A DNA stretch of 64,000 bases. Source: Polyangiaceae bacterium (GTDB lineage: Bacteria > Myxococcota_A > Polyangia > Polyangiales > Polyangiaceae). Both the position numbers and the translations under genes were made by a program. The notes below the pieces were generated by a model. It was given only the letters and a program-made list of their open reading frames with translations. It was not told where the DNA came from and made no database searches. Positions 26,308-35,172 of the stretch are shown piece by piece (the first letter of the stretch is position 1; the number at the start of each line of letters is the position of its first letter). Location: the NCBI GenBank assembly GCA_025937785.1, contig JAICQQ010000020.1:1-64000 (forward strand), read 5' to 3'.

Positions 26308-26693
26308 CTCGAGAGCCTCCGCGACCGGTCGAAAACTGGACCGCCGGCCGCGCGCGCTGCGGAGGCTTTCTCAGCTACGTCCTTTGCGAGAACGCGCTGC
26401 TTGGGTGACCACGGTTCGAGGCGATCGTTCACCCGGCGACGTACGGTGGGGGAAGCAGGCTCAGGGAACGGGCGTGGACGGGTTGTCCGGCGCCCCGCGA
26501 GCGCGCGGCAGCGTGGTCTGGTTGCAGCACGCCGGGGGCCCCGACGACCCCCGTTTCGACGAGCACTCCATAGCGCGAAAGCTAGGCAGAAGCGTTGCTT
26601 CCGGGGTGCTGCCCGGTGGTTCCCGAGCCAGATCCGGCCGCGCGCAGCAAGCGCTTGCCCGGACCTCTGCAGTGTCATTATGGTGCCGGCCCC
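26308..26693. other. Divergent intergenic region, FHA and thioesterase genes
   Basis: About 385 bases between divergent genes. I see no supported gene, repeat or RNA; promoters for both units must lie here. Confidence 0.4.
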
Positions 26694-27149
26694 GTGACTA
26701 GAGAGCTTCCCCAGCACTGTCTCACTCGGTCGAAGGTGCGCTGTCGCTTCTGCGACACCGACCAGATGGGGGTGGTCCACCATCAGAACTTCATCGCGTA
26801 TTTCGAGCTCGCCCGTATCGAATACCTACGAAACCGCGGACTGAACTACTCATCGTGGTTCGCGTTGGGTATCCACTTGCCGGTGATCGAGGTCAACGTG
26901 AGGTACAAGAAGGCTGCCTACCTGGACGACCTGCTCACGGTCGAGAGCCGGCTGACGCAGCTCGGGCGCGTGAAAGTTCGCTTCGACTACCGCGTGTTCC
27001 GCGACACCGAGGGGCGCTCGGAGCTGATCGCCGAGGGGCACACGCTGCTGGCTTGTGTGGGCAACGACCACCTGCCGATGCGGATCCCGCGGGAGGCGGA
27101 GGTCGTCCTGCTCTCGAAGGAAACACCGTCGGGCGAGGTTCACGCCTGA
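26694..27149 (+). CDS. Acyl-CoA thioesterase, hotdog fold (YbgC/FcbC type)
   Basis: The product is 151 residues. GTG 26694 was chosen because it gives the usual length; the frame extends upstream without motifs. It carries the family's active-site segment CDTDQMGVVHHQNF (catalytic Asp near residue 21) and VIEVNVRYKKAAYLDD, typical of 4-hydroxybenzoyl-CoA-type hotdog thioesterases. It hydrolyses an acyl-CoA or acyl-carrier thioester in the cytoplasm. No neighbour narrows the substrate. Confidence 0.85.
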   Translation: MTRELPQHCLTRSKVRCRFCDTDQMGVVHHQNFIAYFELARIEYLRNRGLNYSSWFALGIHLPVIEVNVRYKKAAYLDDLLTVESRLTQLGRVKVRFDYRVFRDTEGRSELIAEGHTLLACVGNDHLPMRIPREAEVVLLSKETPSGEVHA

Positions 27150-27163
27150 GCGCGAGTTAGCCG

Positions 27164-27865
27164 TTACAGCGCGATCGCGGGTCGCTCGCGGGGTTCGGGT
27201 CGTGCGTCGAAGCGGGGGCTGCCGTCGGCATCGAGGGGGATCGCGGCGCGATCGAGGACGTCGCTCGCCACGAACAGCGGGGCTTCGCTGCCGAGCGCCA
27301 GCGCAATGCCGTCCGAGGTGCGCGAATCGAATTCGTGGATGCGATTGCCAGAGCGCAGCACGACCACGCCGTAGAAAATGTCGTCTTCGAGGCGATCGAC
27401 GCGGACGCTCTGGACCCGGGCCCCGAGGTTGTCGAGCATGGTATCGATCAGGTCGTGGGTCAGCGGGCGTTTGTAACGGGTCCCCTGTAACCGCAGCTGA
27501 ATCGAGAGCGCCTCGGTTTCGCCGATGAACACGACCAGCGCGCGTTGCTTTTCGTCGTCGACGAGCAGAACCGCGTTGCCCTCGCCGGCAGGGGTGACAC
27601 CGCCGACGCGTACCCGCACGAAGCCCTGCGGGGCAATCGCCGGATCGCTGGGCGGCGCGTTGGGTCCGGCCGGGGGGGGCGGAGCGCCCGAGCGCGACGG
27701 CCCCGCCGCGTTGGAAGCCGCTGCCGACGGGGCTAGCGGGGCAGAGTGGGAAGGCGCCGCCGTCGCTCCGGGACCACCCGCGCTGGCGCCGGCCTCGTCG
27801 CGATCGCATCCCGCGAGCAGCAGCGCCAGGGCTGCGGCGAGTCGGCGGGGGCGGGCAAGGGTCAT
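27164..27865 (-). CDS. Lipoprotein with bifunctional-nuclease (BFN/DUF151) domain
   Basis: The product is 233 residues. The N-terminal signal ends in LLAGC (lipobox), followed by a Pro/Ala/Ser linker to about residue 75. The BFN domain (about 80-205) has RPLTHDLIDTMLDNLGARV and FDSRTSDGIALAL, the conserved blocks of the DUF151 family. Plant and Thermotoga members have been reported as nucleases, but most bacterial members are uncharacterised. A lipidated, envelope-located BFN protein would not see chromosomal DNA, so a nuclease role is doubtful or acts on external nucleic acid. AGGAC precedes the ATG and overlaps the stop of the upstream lipid-kinase gene, so the two are coupled. Confidence 0.82.
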   Translation of the reverse strand: MTLARPRRLAAALALLLAGCDRDEAGASAGGPGATAAPSHSAPLAPSAAASNAAGPSRSGAPPPPAGPNAPPSDPAIAPQGFVRVRVGGVTPAGEGNAVLLVDDEKQRALVVFIGETEALSIQLRLQGTRYKRPLTHDLIDTMLDNLGARVQSVRVDRLEDDIFYGVVVLRSGNRIHEFDSRTSDGIALALGSEAPLFVASDVLDRAAIPLDADGSPRFDARPEPRERPAIAL

Positions 27866-27871
27866 CAGGTC

Positions 27872-28894
27872 CTAGTGATCGACTCCGAACGTCGGTACGC
27901 GCACCTTGGGCCCGCGTTCCACGCAGAGACGCTGCAGGTGTTCGAAGCGTTCGCCATCGATGATCGGATTCAGTTCGCCGTCGAGCGGGACGATCGTCAT
28001 CTCTTTGCCGGCGAGCTCCGTCAGCCCCGTGGTGCTGAGCGGAGCGCCACGGTACAGCCGCGGCAAGGAGCGAATGATCTCGCCCGGCAAGATCGAGCCC
28101 GCCTGAAAGTGAAGCACCCCGGACTGTTTGGCCAAAGGGAACACCCGGAGCATGCCACGAAAGTTCACGTCGATGGATCCGGCGTGCAGAGCGCCGTGTT
28201 CGGTGGTCGCCAGCTCTTTACCGTCGATCGTGACTCGGGCCAGGGTTGGTCGAAACAGGTCGCGGCCGTAGTCGCGAAAGTCTTGGGAGACGGGCAAGCG
28301 CGCTCGCGCGGACAAGTGGGAGCCGACGGCGCGACTCAGGATCTTGGCGATGGCGCGCCGGCCGCGGGAGCGCTCTTCGTAGTAGCGATCGAAGAAGCGC
28401 GCGCCCACGCCTCCAGCGGCCAGCGCGAAGCCTATGCGTGAGAACGCGCGCGTACCGCTGGGACCGGATTCGATGCCTTCGATGCGCAACGTATCGAGCT
28501 CCTTGGTGCGGGGCCGGGCTCCACGCCGGAGCGCGCTGGTGAGATCGCGGATGACACGGGTCGGGCTGCCGAAGATGCCCGCCTTGGTAGCGACGAAATC
28601 GATGGTCCCCGCGCGGGCTGGGACGAAGATCGGCAGGCGCGCTTCGTCCCCGCCGCAGAGATCGGCGAGTGTATTCACCGCCCAGTGCACCGAGCCGTCG
28701 CCGCCGTCGCAGACCACGTAGTCCGCCGGGGTGATCGCCAGCCGTTCGAGCGTTTGTCGCAGCTCGGCCAGCGTGCGCGTGCAATGCACCGCCCCTTGCG
28801 AGCCGAGGATGCGGCGAATCATGGCCGCCCGGGCTTCGGTATCGGTCCGGTTGCGGCGAGCGTTGGGGTTCAGAATGACGTGGATGGTGGGCAT
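27872..28894 (-). CDS. Diacylglycerol kinase-family lipid kinase
   Basis: The product is 340 residues. It starts IHVILNPNARRN, a variant of the family's N-P-x-AG opening, and has CDGGDGSVHW (62-70), the nucleotide-binding GGDGS/T motif of diacylglycerol and sphingosine-type kinases. It should phosphorylate a lipid hydroxyl (diacylglycerol, ceramide or similar) with ATP at the inner membrane. It lacks membrane helices. It is divergent from the gene at 29280, 385 bases away, and is followed after 6 bases by the BFN lipoprotein gene. The true lipid substrate is unknown. Confidence 0.85.
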   Translation of the reverse strand: MPTIHVILNPNARRNRTDTEARAAMIRRILGSQGAVHCTRTLAELRQTLERLAITPADYVVCDGGDGSVHWAVNTLADLCGGDEARLPIFVPARAGTIDFVATKAGIFGSPTRVIRDLTSALRRGARPRTKELDTLRIEGIESGPSGTRAFSRIGFALAAGGVGARFFDRYYEERSRGRRAIAKILSRAVGSHLSARARLPVSQDFRDYGRDLFRPTLARVTIDGKELATTEHGALHAGSIDVNFRGMLRVFPLAKQSGVLHFQAGSILPGEIIRSLPRLYRGAPLSTTGLTELAGKEMTIVPLDGELNPIIDGERFEHLQRLCVERGPKVRVPTFGVDH

Positions 28895-29279
28895 CACAAA
28901 GCTATCTGTGCTGTTCGAGCGGCCTGTGCGACAGCGCCGGCCCGGTGCCGGCATGCGCCCTCCCAGAGATCTTGCCGGAGGTTCGAAGGCGCGCCAAGGG
29001 TCTGCTCCACGGGGGGCTAGGGCGCAAGTGAGTCGCCAGAGGGTCCGCTGGCCTGCCCCAATCCAGCAGTTTGCCGCTGATTTTCGCCGTGCGCGTAGCG
29101 GCTGTCGCACCTCGCCCCTCACGGCGCTCCCCGCCCCACCACAAAATGATGCGCTGAGGGTCGATTTGGATGCCCTGGGTGGTACGCGCTGGGATCGACG
29201 AGCTATACCGACGAGCTCCGTCCCGGGACGGCTCTGGCGAACTCCGAGCCTCGCGTGATATCCTCGAGAAGTACGCCAA
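28895..29279. other. Divergent intergenic region, lipid kinase and membrane protein genes
   Basis: About 385 bases with no convincing gene. ORFs on both strands are motif-free and Arg/Pro/Ser-rich. Confidence 0.4.
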
Positions 29280-31115
29280 ATGGCCGACTCGCCTGAACAC
29301 CGTCCCCTGTCCAAGCAGACTCGCACGTCGCTCGTGGACACAGGCTGGTCGGACGAGCCCCCGTTGGCGGAAGGGGACTCGACCGTGCAGATTTCGCGGG
29401 ACGAGCTGGAGAAGCTGGTCACCGTCGCGCCGGGGAGCGATGCCCCGCCGCGGGAGTTACCGCGCTACGAGGCGAGCGACGACGGCGCCTCCGACAACGA
29501 GGCGGCGCACCCGGACGATGCCACCAAGCGCATCTCGTATGCCGCGCTGCTCGGGGGCTCGCAGGCGGGCCGCGGCGGGCCGCGGCGGGCCGAGGTGCAC
29601 GAGTTGCCGACACTGATCGCCCACAAGCCGCTGACCGAAGAAGTAGCCCGCGTGCTCGCGCTCGAGGCGGTGCCATCCCTGGATGACGAGGCGGTCGAGT
29701 TCGACGAGCCACTGCCCTCTTTCGAGCAGGCTTCGTTCGACAAATTCGAGGAGGCTGCGGCGACGTTCGCGTCGCCCTTCGGCAGCGCCCCGGATGCCGC
29801 GGCTCCGCCGACGCGGCGTAAGCTCGACTCGAATCCCTTGCCGGTGCTTGGTTTCGACGATAGCGACGTGACCGTGCGCGCCGTCATCGAGGTTCCCGGC
29901 GAGCCGCCGGCGACCACCGTGCCTGCACCTCCGACCACGCTGGCCGCGCCCGCGACCACCGTGCCTGCGCCCGTGACCACGCTAACCGCGCCCGTGACCG
30001 TGGCGGCACCTGCACCGGCAAGCACGGCACCTGCTCCGGTGCTGTCCCTGGTGGCTCCCACCGAACCCGCGGCGATGGCGCCGGTGGCCGGCGCCGCACC
30101 GCCGATGGTCCCGCGCGCGCCGGTAGTGATCCCGCAACAACCGGCGCCGGCCGCGCTGCACCCATTGTCGCACACGGTGGAGTCCGCACACGCGCAACCC
30201 TTCCGCGCGTCAGCGCCGCCTCCGGCAGTGCCCTGGCCGGCGGCAGCCGCGCTTGCTCTCGACGAACCGCCGCGAGAGCCCCCAGGGGTTTTCGAGGCGC
30301 TCGGTCAACGCTGCTCGATCCTGGGTTTGCGCGTGCCGCTCGCGGCGCTTTGGCTGATCCCGACCGCGCTGGCGGGCGCGGCGCTCGCCGTTTTCGTGAC
30401 CGAACCCGGTGCCACCCCTGCTCCGGCAGTTCAGTCCGCGCAGCCGCCGCCCGAGGCATCTGCCGTACCCGTGGCGGAACCGACCCTGCGCGAGCGCGTG
30501 ATTCGCGGCGATTCTGGCGCGTACGAAACGTTGAAACGGACGCCGGAAGGCCAGCGCACCGTCGCCGACACGCTGGCGCTCGCCCAAGGGCGCGCTCACG
30601 TGGAGTTGCGCAGTCTGGACCAGCTGAAACGAGAGCTCGAAGCGGGCAAGGCCAACGTCAGCGACGAAGCCACCCGGGAACGGCTGCTCGGCTTCGTGAC
30701 GGACTCGCGCACGGCACCCGCGGCGCTCGCGGTGGTGGCAGCGCTGCGTGGACCGAGCGGTCCCGATCTGCTCTACGAGATCTGGACCGGCACGAAGCGA
30801 AGCAACGAAACCACGCAGTTGGCTCGCGAGCTGCTCTACAAACCAGAGATCCGCGGGCGCGCATCCGAGGCGCTCGCCGTAGCGCTCGATCTGCGCAGTG
30901 ACCCCGAGTGCGAGGAGATCCCCGCCATCCTGCCCCGGGCAGAAGCGCACGCGGACTGGCGCTCGTTGCACTTGCTCGGCAAGCTGCTGGTCGTGAGGGG
31001 TTGCGGAGCGCAAGGGTACCGAGACTGCTATCCGTGCTTGCGCAACGGCCAATACGAAGAGCAAATCGGGGAGACCATCAAGGCGGCGCGTCGGCGGGCG
31101 CGTCCGAAGCCTTAG
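29280..31115 (+). CDS. Single-pass membrane protein, disordered N-terminus, C-terminal Cys domain
   Basis: The product is 611 residues. The first 350 residues are predicted to be cytoplasmic and mostly disordered: acidic patches (SDDGASDNEAAHPDD), then Pro/Ala/Thr repeats (PATTVPAP, about 210-300). One membrane helix lies at about 355-375, then a Pro-rich spacer, then an alpha-helical domain of about 190 residues with four Cys near its end (CEE, GCGAQGYRDCYPC). The N-terminal part resembles the regulatory tails of kinase-associated myxobacterial proteins, but there is no kinase domain. I do not recognise the C-terminal domain. A GAGAAG lies about 10 bases upstream of the ATG. Confidence 0.75.
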   Translation: MADSPEHRPLSKQTRTSLVDTGWSDEPPLAEGDSTVQISRDELEKLVTVAPGSDAPPRELPRYEASDDGASDNEAAHPDDATKRISYAALLGGSQAGRGGPRRAEVHELPTLIAHKPLTEEVARVLALEAVPSLDDEAVEFDEPLPSFEQASFDKFEEAAATFASPFGSAPDAAAPPTRRKLDSNPLPVLGFDDSDVTVRAVIEVPGEPPATTVPAPPTTLAAPATTVPAPVTTLTAPVTVAAPAPASTAPAPVLSLVAPTEPAAMAPVAGAAPPMVPRAPVVIPQQPAPAALHPLSHTVESAHAQPFRASAPPPAVPWPAAAALALDEPPREPPGVFEALGQRCSILGLRVPLAALWLIPTALAGAALAVFVTEPGATPAPAVQSAQPPPEASAVPVAEPTLRERVIRGDSGAYETLKRTPEGQRTVADTLALAQGRAHVELRSLDQLKRELEAGKANVSDEATRERLLGFVTDSRTAPAALAVVAALRGPSGPDLLYEIWTGTKRSNETTQLARELLYKPEIRGRASEALAVALDLRSDPECEEIPAILPRAEAHADWRSLHLLGKLLVVRGCGAQGYRDCYPCLRNGQYEEQIGETIKAARRRARPKP

Positions 31116-31230
31116 CTTCACGAATTCTTGCAGCGGCAGCTGCCCGGGTGCTTCGGTGCACATCCTTCTGGCCTACGCCTGCGGCCTGCCTCTAGAATGC
31201 GGGCACCCCAAAGGTCGAGAAGAGGTGGCG

Positions 31231-31728
31231 ATGCGTCGAAAAGTACCAGGAGTGCTGCTGATCGCGACGAGCATGACGTTCGCCTGCGAACAGGCCGAGC
31301 CCGCGACGGAAAAAGCAGCAGCGCCGGCGAGCGCTGAGCCCGCGAGCGCCGCGCCGCCGGCGGCGAGCGAGCCTGCGCCGGAGCCGGCGGCCGACAAACC
31401 CCCGGAGAGCGTCGCTGCGCAGCACGTGCTGATTGCTTACCGGGGCGCGAAGAACGCCCCCGCCGGTGTCAAGCGCACCAAAGCGGCTGCAAAGACCTTG
31501 GCGGAAGAGGTAGCCACCAAGGCCAAGGCTGGCGCTGACTTCAGTGCGCTGGTGCAAGAGTACAGTGAAGACCCCGGCACGAAAGATCGCCTGGGCAGCG
31601 TCGGCAAGTTTACGCCTGACAAGATGGTGAAGCCCTTCAGCGAAGCAGCCTTCCAGTTGCGGGTGGACGAGGTCAGCGCGCCCGTGGAGACGGAGTTCGG
31701 GTTCCACGTGATCAAACGCAATCAGTAG
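31231..31728 (+). CDS. PpiC-type peptidyl-prolyl isomerase lipoprotein
   Basis: The product is 165 residues. ATG 31231 has AGAGG about 5 bases upstream. The signal ends at TFAC (lipobox, Cys19); an Ala/Pro/Glu linker leads to a parvulin (PpiC) domain from residue 62: AQHVLIAYRGAK, DFSALVQEYSEDPGTK, LGSVGKFTP and EFGFHVIKRNQ at the C-terminus. It should catalyse cis-trans prolyl isomerisation and help fold exported proteins, tethered to the envelope by lipid. Single-domain length is small for SurA/PrsA but normal for stand-alone parvulins. Confidence 0.9.
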   Translation: MRRKVPGVLLIATSMTFACEQAEPATEKAAAPASAEPASAAPPAASEPAPEPAADKPPESVAAQHVLIAYRGAKNAPAGVKRTKAAAKTLAEEVATKAKAGADFSALVQEYSEDPGTKDRLGSVGKFTPDKMVKPFSEAAFQLRVDEVSAPVETEFGFHVIKRNQ

Positions 31729-31814
31729 CTGCGTGCGCCAAGAACGGTCTTCGGGCCAGCCGAAGGCTGCCGCGCATGCAGGTCATTTCACCACAAATGC
31801 GCCTCCTCGCTAGG

Positions 31815-31836
31815 ACGCGCGTGTTTCGACGCGCGT
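31815..31836 (+). terminator. Hairpin downstream of PpiC lipoprotein gene
   Basis: ACGCGCGT, a 6-base loop and ACGCGCGT again form an 8-bp stem 87 bases after the stop. There is no T-tract, so termination is only a suggestion. Confidence 0.35.
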
Positions 31837-32014
31837 ACAGGGCTACGCAGGCGTGGTGGCGCGATCGGCGCTGCGTTTGCGCCCGTCGCGCATGCGGCGA
31901 AGGCCCAACTTGTGCCGGGCGATCTTTCGATGGGTATTGCTAGGCATACAAACCTCACACATAGGACCCTCGTCCTCGTCAGGGGGGCGCCGCTGCGGCG
32001 CTGCCGCGATGACG

Positions 32015-32026
32015 CATCGTACGATG
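32015..32026. promoter_or_regulatory. 12-bp perfect palindrome, candidate operator
   Basis: CATCGTACGATG is a perfect palindrome 101 bases upstream of the dehydrogenase start codon, where a regulator site could lie. A single copy with no known consensus keeps confidence low. Confidence 0.3.
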
Positions 32027-32127
32027 TTGCCTAGTGGGTGCAGCGAGTATGGGCCAACTAAATGGGGCGATCTTGGGGGGCGGGGCGCTGCAGATCGGCG
32101 ATCGGGGTGCTATGTTCGTATGAGATC

Positions 32128-33465
32128 ATGCTAGCTCCTCTCCACTCGCTGCCCCCGACACGATTCTGTGAGACGCTGAAACACCTGGGTATTCGCCGCG
32201 TTTGCTTGCGCTTCGACGCAGAGAGCGGTCGCGTCACGGCGTCGCACCCCGAACTCACCCCGCTCGCTGACTGGCTCGCCGGCAACACGCGCGATTTCGC
32301 CGAGCACGAAGCCGTGTTCTTGGAGCGCGGTGAGCGCTCTGGAGCGTTGATGGGCGCGTTCATTCACCAAACGCTGCGCGGACAGGCCCAAGGTGGGCTG
32401 CGCTTCTGGCCCTACCCGGTGCTCGACCAGTTTCTGAGCGACGGGCTCAGGCTTGCGCAGGGCATGGGCCGCAAGAACGCCTTGGCCGGGCTCTGGTGGG
32501 GCGGGGGCAAAGGCGTCATCGTGCGGGACCCGGACGCCCCGTACCAGGACGAAAGCTACCGCAGCACGCTCTATCGCGAGTACGGGTCGTTCGTCTCGTC
32601 GCTGAATGGCGCGTACATCACCGCCGAAGACGTGGGCACGCGGCCCAGCGACATGGCGAGTGTCTTCGCGACGACGCGCTTCGTCAGCTGCGTTCCCGCC
32701 GAAGTCGGGGGGTCGGGCAATCCGTCACCGTGGACAGCGAAGGGCGTGGTGTGTGCCATGCAAGCGGCGCTCGAGGTGGCGGGGCTCGGCACGCTCGCGG
32801 GCAAGACGGTGGCGATGCAAGGCCTCGGCAACGTCGGCGCTGCGATGCTGGGCGAACTCTTGAAGTCGGGCGTGGCGCAGGTGGTCGCGGCGGACATTTC
32901 GCCGGCCAACGTAGAAGCGGCTCGTCAGAAGTTCCAGGACTCCCGCGTCGCGCTGCGTGTCGCCGAACGCGGCGACGATGGCATCTTGGCGACGCCTTGC
33001 GACGTGCTCGCGCCGAACGCGCTCGGCGGCGTGCTGAACCCCACGACCATCCCGAAGCTAGCGGCCAAGATCGTGTGTGGCGCCGCTAACAATCAGCTGC
33101 TCGACATCGAGCGCGACGCCAAGCTGCTTGCCGAGCGCGGCGTTTGGTTCGTTCCTGATTTCGTCGCCAACAGAATGGGCATCGTCAACTGCGCCAACGA
33201 GCAGTACGGACGCTTGAGCGAGGACCCCGCAATCTTGCGGCATTTCGATGCTAATGCCGAAGGCTCGGTGTTCCAGGTCACGAAGCTGGTGCTGCTGCGG
33301 GCGCGCGCAAGCGGGCAGACCCCCAGCGCAGCGGCCAACCTGCTCGCCGACGAGCTCGGCCAAGTGGCGCACCCCATTTGGGGCCACAGGACCAAGCACA
33401 TCATCGACGATCTCGTGCGCACCGGCTGGGCCGATGCTCCCCGTCTCACCCACGACGCCGCGTAA
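32128..33465 (+). CDS. Glu/Leu/Phe/Val dehydrogenase family protein
   Basis: The product is 445 residues from ATG 32128. The catalytic segment GRKNALAGLWWGGGKGV contains Lys116 and Lys128, matching the substrate and catalytic lysines of leucine/glutamate dehydrogenases. The NAD-binding domain has QGLGNVGAAML, then GAANNQL and PDFVANRMGIVN. Reaction: reversible oxidative deamination of an amino acid to its oxo-acid. At 445 residues it is longer than leucine dehydrogenase (about 365) and carries a divergent first 80 residues, so substrate cannot be assigned. A weak GAG precedes the start. Convergent with the AAA ATPase gene. Confidence 0.85.
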   Translation: MLAPLHSLPPTRFCETLKHLGIRRVCLRFDAESGRVTASHPELTPLADWLAGNTRDFAEHEAVFLERGERSGALMGAFIHQTLRGQAQGGLRFWPYPVLDQFLSDGLRLAQGMGRKNALAGLWWGGGKGVIVRDPDAPYQDESYRSTLYREYGSFVSSLNGAYITAEDVGTRPSDMASVFATTRFVSCVPAEVGGSGNPSPWTAKGVVCAMQAALEVAGLGTLAGKTVAMQGLGNVGAAMLGELLKSGVAQVVAADISPANVEAARQKFQDSRVALRVAERGDDGILATPCDVLAPNALGGVLNPTTIPKLAAKIVCGAANNQLLDIERDAKLLAERGVWFVPDFVANRMGIVNCANEQYGRLSEDPAILRHFDANAEGSVFQVTKLVLLRARASGQTPSAAANLLADELGQVAHPIWGHRTKHIIDDLVRTGWADAPRLTHDAA

Positions 33466-33475
33466 AGTCATCCCG

Positions 33476-33492
33476 GTCCCCTCGCTGGGGAC
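33476..33492 (+). terminator. Candidate terminator after dehydrogenase gene
   Basis: GTCCCC-TCGCT-GGGGAC forms a 6-bp stem 10 bases after the stop codon, followed by a mildly T/C-rich stretch. It fits a short intrinsic terminator between convergent genes. Confidence 0.45.
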
Positions 33493-33574
33493 AGCTTCCT
33501 TCTCGTGCGCTGGCGAGATCCCGTGGGTAACGAGTGCTTTTATGGGGCTCGGCTCTTGGATTGATGGCGGTCGC

Positions 33575-34687
33575 TCAGTGGGTGCGGGCGTCCGAGCCGC
33601 TGTAGACCTCGACGCGATCGTGCTCGGGCAACCGGCGCAACGCCAAGACCTCGTGCGTGGCGGCGCTGCCGGCGACGCCGCCCGACTGGGTGGTCACGAT
33701 CCACTGGACGTTCGGCAAGAGCTCGCGCAAGCTGGGCACCAGCAGCGCCTGCACGGCCGGATCTTGGTGCAGGTCGATCTCGTCGATCGCCACCACGCCT
33801 TCGGTGTCGCGCGGATCGCGTTCGGGGCGGGCCAGCCACATGGCGCGCAACGAAAGAGCGCCCATCGCGGCCAAATGGCGGACCTGCGTCGGTAATTCGT
33901 CGAAGCCGCGCGCGCCGCCCGTTGTGGTGAACTCGGGTTCTAGAGACGCCGGGTCGAGTCCGCGGTAGGTGTACCCCGCGAGGCGCACGAGGCCGTCGAC
34001 GACTTCGCGTGTGGCGTCGCCCAGGGCCCGGAGCGCCACGTCGCGCCGTGCGACACGCAGCTGGCCCTGGCGTTCGAGCGCCGCCCCGATCGCTGCGTAG
34101 GCCAGCAGCTGCTTGGTGTCGCGGGTCAGATCTGCGCGCGCGGCGTCATCGAAGAGGCTGTGCTGGCGAGTGTCGTACGCACTCGCGACGCGCGACGGGA
34201 CGCCGAGCAGGATCGGCTGCCGCGAGAACCAGCGGTGGGCGGGCAGCACTGCCCAAGCGAAGCCGCCTTCGCGCGCGACCTTGTCGAACAGCGTTTGCTC
34301 GCGACGCCTCAGGCTTTCTTGCTGGTCATCCGCGAAAGCGCGCGCACCCGGGGTGGCCAAGGTGAGGGTATGCGGGCGCTCCGGATCGTCTTGGCCCAGC
34401 GCCCAGTCGGCGACGACGGCGGGCGCTTCGGGGACGGTTTCGTCCGGGGTGCGTGCGCGCCGCTGGTGCAGAGTGCTGAGCGCGCCGGGGCGCGTGGCCG
34501 CGATCGCAGAGAGCAGCGTGGTTTTGCCCACGCCGCCCGGACCGTGAATCACCGTCACGGCACGACCGGCAAGCGGGGCACCGGCTTCGAGGTTGTCGCT
34601 GCCGCTCTCGGCGTCGGGTTCACTGAACGAGAACCGCTCGCGCTCGAACGGACCGAGGTGAGAAACCTGTAGACGCAAGAGCCGCAC
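33575..34687 (-). CDS. AAA/ABC-type ATPase, solitary
   Basis: The product is 370 residues from GTG 34687. Walker A is GPGGVGKTT (49-57); Walker B is VVAIDEIDLH (Asp302, Glu303), followed by VQWIVTTQS, the switch region of SMC/RecF/OLD-type ATPases. The organisation resembles stand-alone OLD-like or predicted ATP-binding COG3950 proteins, which cut or remodel DNA or serve in defence when paired with a nuclease. No nuclease, helicase or second subunit is adjacent, and the protein lacks a TOPRIM domain. The 34-base gap to the divergent SRPBCC gene may hold both promoters. Function is open. Confidence 0.8.
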   Translation of the reverse strand: MRLLRLQVSHLGPFERERFSFSEPDAESGSDNLEAGAPLAGRAVTVIHGPGGVGKTTLLSAIAATRPGALSTLHQRRARTPDETVPEAPAVVADWALGQDDPERPHTLTLATPGARAFADDQQESLRRREQTLFDKVAREGGFAWAVLPAHRWFSRQPILLGVPSRVASAYDTRQHSLFDDAARADLTRDTKQLLAYAAIGAALERQGQLRVARRDVALRALGDATREVVDGLVRLAGYTYRGLDPASLEPEFTTTGGARGFDELPTQVRHLAAMGALSLRAMWLARPERDPRDTEGVVAIDEIDLHQDPAVQALLVPSLRELLPNVQWIVTTQSGGVAGSAATHEVLALRRLPEHDRVEVYSGSDARTH

Positions 34688-34721
34688 GCGAGGAGTCTAC
34701 TGGAGAGGACATCCGCGGCAC

Positions 34722-35144
34722 ATGCAACTAAGGACGGAAATCGACATTGCTGCCTCGCCTGAAAAAATCTGGGAGGTGCTCACGGATTTTCCCGCGTACC
34801 CGCAGTGGAACCCCTTCATCGTCAGCATCGTCGGTGAGCCCGCCGTCGGGCAACGCTTGAACGTGCTGTTGAGCCCCCCCCAGCAATCCGAGATGCGGTT
34901 CAAGCCGCTGGTGCTGCGCGCCGATCGCGGCGAAGAGTTCCGCTGGCGGGGGGTGTTCGGTTTTCGCTGGCTCTTGACGGGCGAGCACTTCTTCCGTCTG
35001 GAACAGCGGGAGCCGCGCCTGACGCGTTTCATTCATGGCGAGGACTTCAGCGGCTGGGGCGTGCGTTTCGTACCGATGACCAACACCACGCGTGGCTTCG
35101 TTTTCATGAACCAGGCCCTGAAGAAGCGCGTGGAGTCGCTCTGA
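34722..35144 (+). CDS. SRPBCC-fold protein (polyketide cyclase/START-like)
   Basis: The product is 140 residues, one full SRPBCC domain. It opens TEIDIAASPEKIWEVLTDF and YPQWNPFI, the family's hallmark first helix and strand, and later HFFRLEQREPRLTRFIHGEDFSG. The fold binds hydrophobic ligands in a deep pocket; ligand unknown. GAGAGGA lies about 12 bases before the ATG. Confidence 0.88.
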   Translation: MQLRTEIDIAASPEKIWEVLTDFPAYPQWNPFIVSIVGEPAVGQRLNVLLSPPQQSEMRFKPLVLRADRGEEFRWRGVFGFRWLLTGEHFFRLEQREPRLTRFIHGEDFSGWGVRFVPMTNTTRGFVFMNQALKKRVESL

Positions 35145-35172
35145 CCCACGCGCTCGGGGGGAGCGACCTGAA

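Larger units (their letters stand above)
31729..32127. other. Intergenic region before dehydrogenase gene
   Basis: About 400 bases without a supported gene. It holds the hairpin at 31815-31836 and a 12-bp palindrome at 32015-32026 and otherwise nothing I recognise. Confidence 0.4.
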
